DNA from: JANQIO01 sp965229625 | Lineage (GTDB): Bacteria > Pseudomonadota > Gammaproteobacteria > Pseudomonadales > Halieaceae | Reading direction: 5' to 3' | DNA: 64,000 nt | Assembly: GCA_965229625.1 (NCBI GenBank) | Contig: CBDDJJ010000001.1 | Coordinates: 992,001-1,056,000 of the forward strand | Shown: positions 60,406-64,000 of the stretch, piece after piece | How the letters are laid out: each line of letters opens with the position of its first letter | Position numbering within the stretch: position 1 is the stretch's first letter | Program-made: the position numbers and the translations under genes | The notes under the pieces: model-generated | What the model was told of the DNA's origin: nothing | Databases searched by the model: none | Seen by the model: the letters and a program-made list of their open reading frames with translations, nothing else

Positions 60406-61419
60406 ATGACAATCCCTACCCAAGCCGTTGACAGCGCCGCTGCCTGGCACGGCGACGCCATGGCCCGGAGCAGCCACTGGATTCGCCGCTTCAGCGAGGC
60501 GGAAATCACCGAGTTGGAAGCCGCCGTGTCAGCGGCGCAGGCCACCGGCAAGCCGCGCGACCAGCTCACACGCGCCGACTTTCCCCTGCCTAAGCTGGCC
60601 GCAGCTTCCCGGCACTGGCTGAGAGAACTGGCGGATGGACGCGGCTTCATGCTGCTGCGCGGCCTACCGGTGGAGCGCTGGGGCGACGAGGTCGCGAGCC
60701 TGGCCTACCTGGGTCTGGGCCTGCATATGGGTGGCCTGGCCTCACAAAACGCCGCCGGCGACCTGCTGGGTCACGTGCGCGACACCGGCGCCGACCCGGC
60801 GGACCCGAAGGTCAGGTTGTACCGCACCAATGCCGCCCAGGGCTTTCATACCGATGGTGCCGACGTGATTGGCCTGTTGTGCCTGCGCACCGCGCAAAGC
60901 GGCGGCGAAAGCCGTATTGCCAGCTCCATCACGGTATTCAACGAAATCCTGGCCGCCAGGCCAGACCTGGTCCCGTTGCTGTTCGAGCCCTGGCATTTTG
61001 ACCGCCAGGGCGAACAGGGAGCCGGCGAAGACCCGACCTTTGCCATCCCCCTGTGCTACTGGGACGGACAGCACCTGCGCACTTTCTACATCGGCTGGTA
61101 CATCCGCGATGCCCAGCAGCACGCCGGTGTGCCGCGGCTGACGCAGGAGCAGGAAGACTTGCTCGCCCTGATTGATGCGGTCGCTGACCGCTGCGCGCTG
61201 GACATGGAATTCCAGCCAGGGGATATCCAGTTGCTCAAGAATTCGAGCATACTGCATGGCCGCGCCGCCTTTTCAGACTGGCCGGAGCCCGAGCGGAAAC
61301 GCCACCTGCTGCGGCTGTGGATCAATGCGGATACGGACTTCGCCGAAGACGGCAATATCGTGAAAATGGTGCCGACTACCCCCGGCCATGTCTCAGATGA
61401 GGCGTTGCTGGACACCTGA
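60406..61419 (+). CDS. TauD/TfdA-like 2-oxoglutarate-dependent oxygenase
   Basis: A 337-residue Fe(II)/2OG oxygenase of the TauD-like group. Iron ligands are visible in GFHTDGADVI (H-x-D, near residue 147) and NSSILHGRAAFSDW (distal His), with the 2OG-binding Arg in RHLLRLWIN. The sequence type (RGFMLLRGLPVERW, YRTNAAQGFHTDG) is common as a stand-alone oxygenase in marine proteobacteria; the substrate is unknown. AGGAGG precedes the ATG. Confidence 0.9.
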   Translation: MTIPTQAVDSAAAWHGDAMARSSHWIRRFSEAEITELEAAVSAAQATGKPRDQLTRADFPLPKLAAASRHWLRELADGRGFMLLRGLPVERWGDEVASLAYLGLGLHMGGLASQNAAGDLLGHVRDTGADPADPKVRLYRTNAAQGFHTDGADVIGLLCLRTAQSGGESRIASSITVFNEILAARPDLVPLLFEPWHFDRQGEQGAGEDPTFAIPLCYWDGQHLRTFYIGWYIRDAQQHAGVPRLTQEQEDLLALIDAVADRCALDMEFQPGDIQLLKNSSILHGRAAFSDWPEPERKRHLLRLWINADTDFAEDGNIVKMVPTTPGHVSDEALLDT

Positions 61420-61433
61420 GACAGTTGCCGCGC

Positions 61434-61919
61434 TTACTCCTCGCCTTCGCTGCTCCGGCAGTGAGCCGGGCGGAACTTGTTCACCAGGGTGCCGCCGGTG
61501 CAATCCCAGCTGATCTGGTTATTGATCGCAGTGGGTTGGTACCAGAGTTCATTGTTCGAACCCAGGGCAGGTATTTCGCGGATACTGTCGAACACCAGCT
61601 TGATGGTGCCCGGCGCAGGCTCACGGTCGATGTAGAACAGCTCCAGGTACTTACCAGGAGACGCCATTTCCGGCGGCAGGCCAACGTCGCTGTTTGATTC
61701 CGGCAGCCGCCCGTTCAGCAGGTGGTATTCCACGACCCGCAGTTTCAGCTCGCCGACCTTGGCAATATCGTCCGCCAGCCGCGCGCGCACGACCCAATCG
61801 GAATAAACCGGCAGGGCCACCATGGCCAGCATGCTGATGGCCGCCATCGCCATCAGCAGTTCGATCAGGGTCAGGCCAGCCTGGGAGTGCCGCGCCCTTG
61901 TGAAATTCAATCCATTCAT
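61434..61919 (-). CDS. Type IV pilin-like protein with prepilin signal
   Basis: A 161-residue pilin or pseudopilin. The N-terminus has a short basic leader, then the prepilin peptidase site AG-LTLIELLMAMAAISML, with Leu instead of the usual Phe at position +1 and the conserved Glu at +5. The rest is a globular head with two Cys near the C-terminus (WDCTGG, AHCRSS) that could form the pilin D-loop disulfide. It lies 11 bases downstream of the HAMP protein. Confidence 0.88.
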   Translation of the reverse strand: MNGLNFTRARHSQAGLTLIELLMAMAAISMLAMVALPVYSDWVVRARLADDIAKVGELKLRVVEYHLLNGRLPESNSDVGLPPEMASPGKYLELFYIDREPAPGTIKLVFDSIREIPALGSNNELWYQPTAINNQISWDCTGGTLVNKFRPAHCRSSEGEE

Positions 61920-61930
61920 GCCGCTAGAGG

Positions 61931-62551
61931 TCAGCCCTGCTCGTCCCGCTGGGTTTTGAACCAGCGCAGCTGCTCGGCCAGCTCCTGTTGTTTGTCACTG
62001 TTCATCTCGCCCTCGGCCAGTTCCTTCAGACGCTGAATCCTGGACTGGTAGGTTTCGAGCACCTCGTTGACCGCATCCGCCACTTCGCCGAAGTGGTCGC
62101 CTTCACGCAGGGTCAGCCGGTGGGCGATATCCCCATCGCGCATGAAATTAAGGGAGCGTTCGATGGCGTAGACCGGCCCGGCGATATGAAAGCTGATGCG
62201 CTTTGAGACCGTGTAAACCACGGCCACCGCGATGACTTCCATAACCGCCACCGATACCGTGAATACATTGATGACACCGGCAATATTGCCGTAGAAATAG
62301 TCCAGCAGCGTGGCTGCCATGATGATCAGGTTGAGCGTGATCAGGGTAATCAGCAGGGTAGAGAGAATCAGCCGGTGCTGAAACTCGTTCTTGATCATGA
62401 TTTTGCTGCGTTGTTCGTTCATGTGCAGGCCTTTTGCATCAGTCACCAGGGGTAACGCATCGTTTACGGACACAGCGGTAGCGCCAGCCATCGACGACGA
62501 CAGCCCTGTGCCCATGACATTCGGGTCGTTGAATCGTGAATTGCTATCCAT
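61931..62551 (-). CDS. HAMP-domain membrane protein, upstream of the pilin
   Basis: A 206-residue protein with about 60 cytoplasmic residues, two adjacent membrane segments (about 60-83 and 90-113) and a HAMP domain (ISFHIAGPVYAIERSLNFMR, DGDIAHRLTLREGDHFGE), ending in a charged helix. It has no kinase, cyclase or chemotaxis signalling domain, so it resembles a cut-down methyl-accepting protein. GGGGAG precedes the ATG. Being co-transcribed with the pilin gene, it may act in pilus or surface signalling. Confidence 0.85.
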   Translation of the reverse strand: MDSNSRFNDPNVMGTGLSSSMAGATAVSVNDALPLVTDAKGLHMNEQRSKIMIKNEFQHRLILSTLLITLITLNLIIMAATLLDYFYGNIAGVINVFTVSVAVMEVIAVAVVYTVSKRISFHIAGPVYAIERSLNFMRDGDIAHRLTLREGDHFGEVADAVNEVLETYQSRIQRLKELAEGEMNSDKQQELAEQLRWFKTQRDEQG

Positions 62552-62670
62552 GTCCGCTCCCCGCCTTATTCTTGTGGAGACCCGTCTCCGCAGGCTTACT
62601 TAATCAGGGGTAGCGCTGGATACCAAGCCGAATTGTCCAATGTGTGAACCAGTAGCACAAGTGGAGCGTT

Positions 62671-63702
62671 TTAGGGCTGGTCCTGCAGGCGGTTGCGGAA
62701 CTTATTGCGGGCCAGTTGCTGCATATCCTCGACGGTATCGCTCTCATCCATGATCTCGCGGCCCAACAGGGTTTCCAGGGCATCTTCCAGGGTGACGATA
62801 CCCGCCGTCTGGCCGTAGCTGTCTTCTACCAGGAACAAGTGCTCGCGGCGTTTGATGAACTGGTCCAGCAGCTGCAGGACCGGCAGCTCCTCGGAAACCC
62901 GGAAAATGGCAGAAGAGAACTCTTCCAGCTTGCGATCACCCTCACCCGCCAGCTGCGCAGCCACTACCCTGGGCCTTAGCACCAGGCCCATCACGGTATC
63001 GACATTGCCGAGGTAGACCGGAATGCGGGTGAAAGGCGAAGTTTCGAGAGCGGCCAGGGCTTCGTTCACCGTGATCGAGGCATCCAACGCGGTGACCACC
63101 GTACGCGGTGTGAGAATGGCCTCGGTACGGGTGCCGCGCAGTTTGAGAATATTCTCCATCAACTCGCTTTCCTGGTGCCCCAGGGCGCCTTCACGCTTGC
63201 CCAGCCTGGCCAGCGCCGCCAGCTCTTCACGGCTGATGGCGCCATCATCACGTTTTGAAAACAGCCGGGTAAGCTGAGCCGACAGCCATACGAAGGGGTA
63301 CAACAGCTTTACCAGCAGCCGAATGACAAACGCCGACGGCAGCGCGAGCTGCTTCCAAAAGGTGGCACCCAGGGTCTTGGGAATGATCTCCGAGAAGTAA
63401 AGTATGGCCAGCGTCAGCAGAAAGGCGATCAGGGTTTCATAGCGCGCGCCGAACACTTTGAGAGCCTGGGCACCCACCCCCGCCGCTCCCATGGTATGGG
63501 CGAAGGTGTTGAGAATGAGGATGGCAGAAATCGAATGGTCGAGATCTTCCTTGACCACCTTGAGAACCTGCGCCCTCCGCGGCCGCTCCTGCAACTGGGT
63601 TTCCACGAAGCCGGGGGTAACCGAGAGCAACACCGCCTCGAGAATCGAGCACAGAAAGGAAACGCCGATCGCGATAAGCAGGTAGATGATCAGCAATGTC
63701 AT
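62671..63702 (-). CDS. CNNM/CorC-like transporter with CBS domains
   Basis: A 343-residue protein with an N-terminal CNNM (DUF21) domain of about four segments (IAIGVSFLCSILEAVLLSVT, LNTFAHTMGAAGVGAQ, YFSEIIPKTLGATFW) and a CBS-pair region (ILTPRTVVTALDASITVNEA, FTRIPVYLGNVDTVMG, LFLVEDSYGQTAGIVTLEDA). The C-terminal CorC_HlyC domain found in longer relatives is missing. Family members act in Mg2+/Co2+ efflux or homeostasis. The ATG at 63702 starts the first membrane segment; the frame is open to 63738. Confidence 0.9.
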   Translation of the reverse strand: MTLLIIYLLIAIGVSFLCSILEAVLLSVTPGFVETQLQERPRRAQVLKVVKEDLDHSISAILILNTFAHTMGAAGVGAQALKVFGARYETLIAFLLTLAILYFSEIIPKTLGATFWKQLALPSAFVIRLLVKLLYPFVWLSAQLTRLFSKRDDGAISREELAALARLGKREGALGHQESELMENILKLRGTRTEAILTPRTVVTALDASITVNEALAALETSPFTRIPVYLGNVDTVMGLVLRPRVVAAQLAGEGDRKLEEFSSAIFRVSEELPVLQLLDQFIKRREHLFLVEDSYGQTAGIVTLEDALETLLGREIMDESDTVEDMQQLARNKFRNRLQDQP

Positions 63703-63841
63703 GGGACCGCGGCCACTCCGACCCGCCAGTGCAGGCAACCATTGTAACCAAAACTGTGGAAAACCGTTCGGCGTGAACAGCGCAGCACAGTTCGCCAGCT
63801 ATCTCTATACTTAGGGCAAATAACGACAACAGGACCCGACC

Positions 63842-64000
63842 ATGACCCGCATGCCGATCACCGATGCGATGTTCCTCGTCAACGAAACCCGCCGCACGCC
63901 AATGCACGTGGGTGGTTTGCACCTGTTTGACCTGCCTGAGGGCGTTGATGACATCGAGTTCCTGGCCGAGCTGAGCGACATCCTCAGCTACGACGGTGAC
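63842..64000 (+). CDS. WS/DGAT family O-acyltransferase (partial, runs off right edge)
   Basis: The 53 visible codons (MTRMPITDAMFLVNETRRTP, MHVGGLHLFDLP) match the N-terminus of wax ester synthase/diacylglycerol acyltransferases, which join acyl-CoA to fatty alcohols or diacylglycerol. The catalytic HHxxxDG motif lies beyond the window. TATACT, a plausible -10 box, lies near 63806, and ACAGGA precedes the ATG. Confidence 0.88.
   Translation, partial: MTRMPITDAMFLVNETRRTPMHVGGLHLFDLPEGVDDIEFLAELSDILSYDGD

Noticed and set aside
1..64000. tRNA, rRNA, CRISPR arrays, insertion sequences, integrases, phage genes
   Set aside because: I looked for cloverleaf-like sequences, regular repeat arrays, transposase or integrase motifs and terminal inverted repeats and found none that I can support.

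Overview
The window carries 54 protein-coding loci that look intact within it (two run off the edges), one frameshifted gene and one gene remnant, all bacterial. I see no rRNA, tRNA, CRISPR array, insertion sequence or phage. Most of it is GC-rich and reads like a marine gammaproteobacterium. The pair bchE-bchJ (bacteriochlorophyll synthesis) beside cydAB, with a WS/DGAT acyltransferase, a DUF2970 protein, many TonB/esterase/monooxygenase catabolic genes and two TauD-type oxygenases, suggests an aerobic anoxygenic phototroph of the Halieaceae (OM60/NOR5) type. That placement is inference from gene content.

Layout. (1) 1-5.4 kb: visibly lower GC, with a Tat-exported molybdenum hydroxylase large subunit (cut by the left edge), two AraC_N-type regulators, an SDR, a small membrane protein and a DJ-1/PfpI gene remnant; probably acquired DNA. 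(2) 5.4-15.8 kb: a catabolic cluster (HSL-type esterase, TonB receptor, type-B carboxylesterase, SDR, Baeyer-Villiger-type flavin monooxygenase, AraC regulator, GPH-type MFS transporter). Three promoters in it share a 40-bp element at a fixed distance from the -10 box, which defines a local AraC regulon. (3) 15.8-23 kb: lipoprotein, saccharopine-dehydrogenase-like reductase, SDR, MocR regulator, DUF2970, small unknowns and an exported NAD(P)-fold protein. (4) 23-28 kb: MarR plus RND efflux operon with matching palindromes. (5) 28-36.6 kb: TauD-type oxygenase, then a MacAB-like ABC exporter divergent from a sigma-54 response regulator/histidine kinase pair, with a recognisable sigma-54 promoter and paired upstream sites. 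(6) 36.6-44 kb: N-formylglutamate amidohydrolase, Rieske oxygenase, exported M20 amidohydrolase divergent from an AbgT transporter, aldo/keto reductase, MOSC protein. (7) 44-48.1 kb: agmatine-to-putrescine module (aguA, aguB, LysR, MFS). (8) 48.1-53.6 kb: a paralogous monooxygenase/AraC cassette whose monooxygenase is broken by a one-base frameshift, plus SDR and D-aminoacylase-like amidohydrolase. (9) 53.6-64 kb: cydAB, exported alpha/beta hydrolase, bchE-bchJ, TRIC-like channel, TauD-type oxygenase, pilin-like and HAMP proteins, CNNM/CBS protein, WS/DGAT (cut by the right edge).

The strongest new material is regulatory: the shared 40-bp AraC elements (including a diverged copy at the paralogous cassette), the sigma-54 architecture of the ABC exporter, and the overlapping FNR-like and PpsR/CrtJ-like sites in front of bchE.
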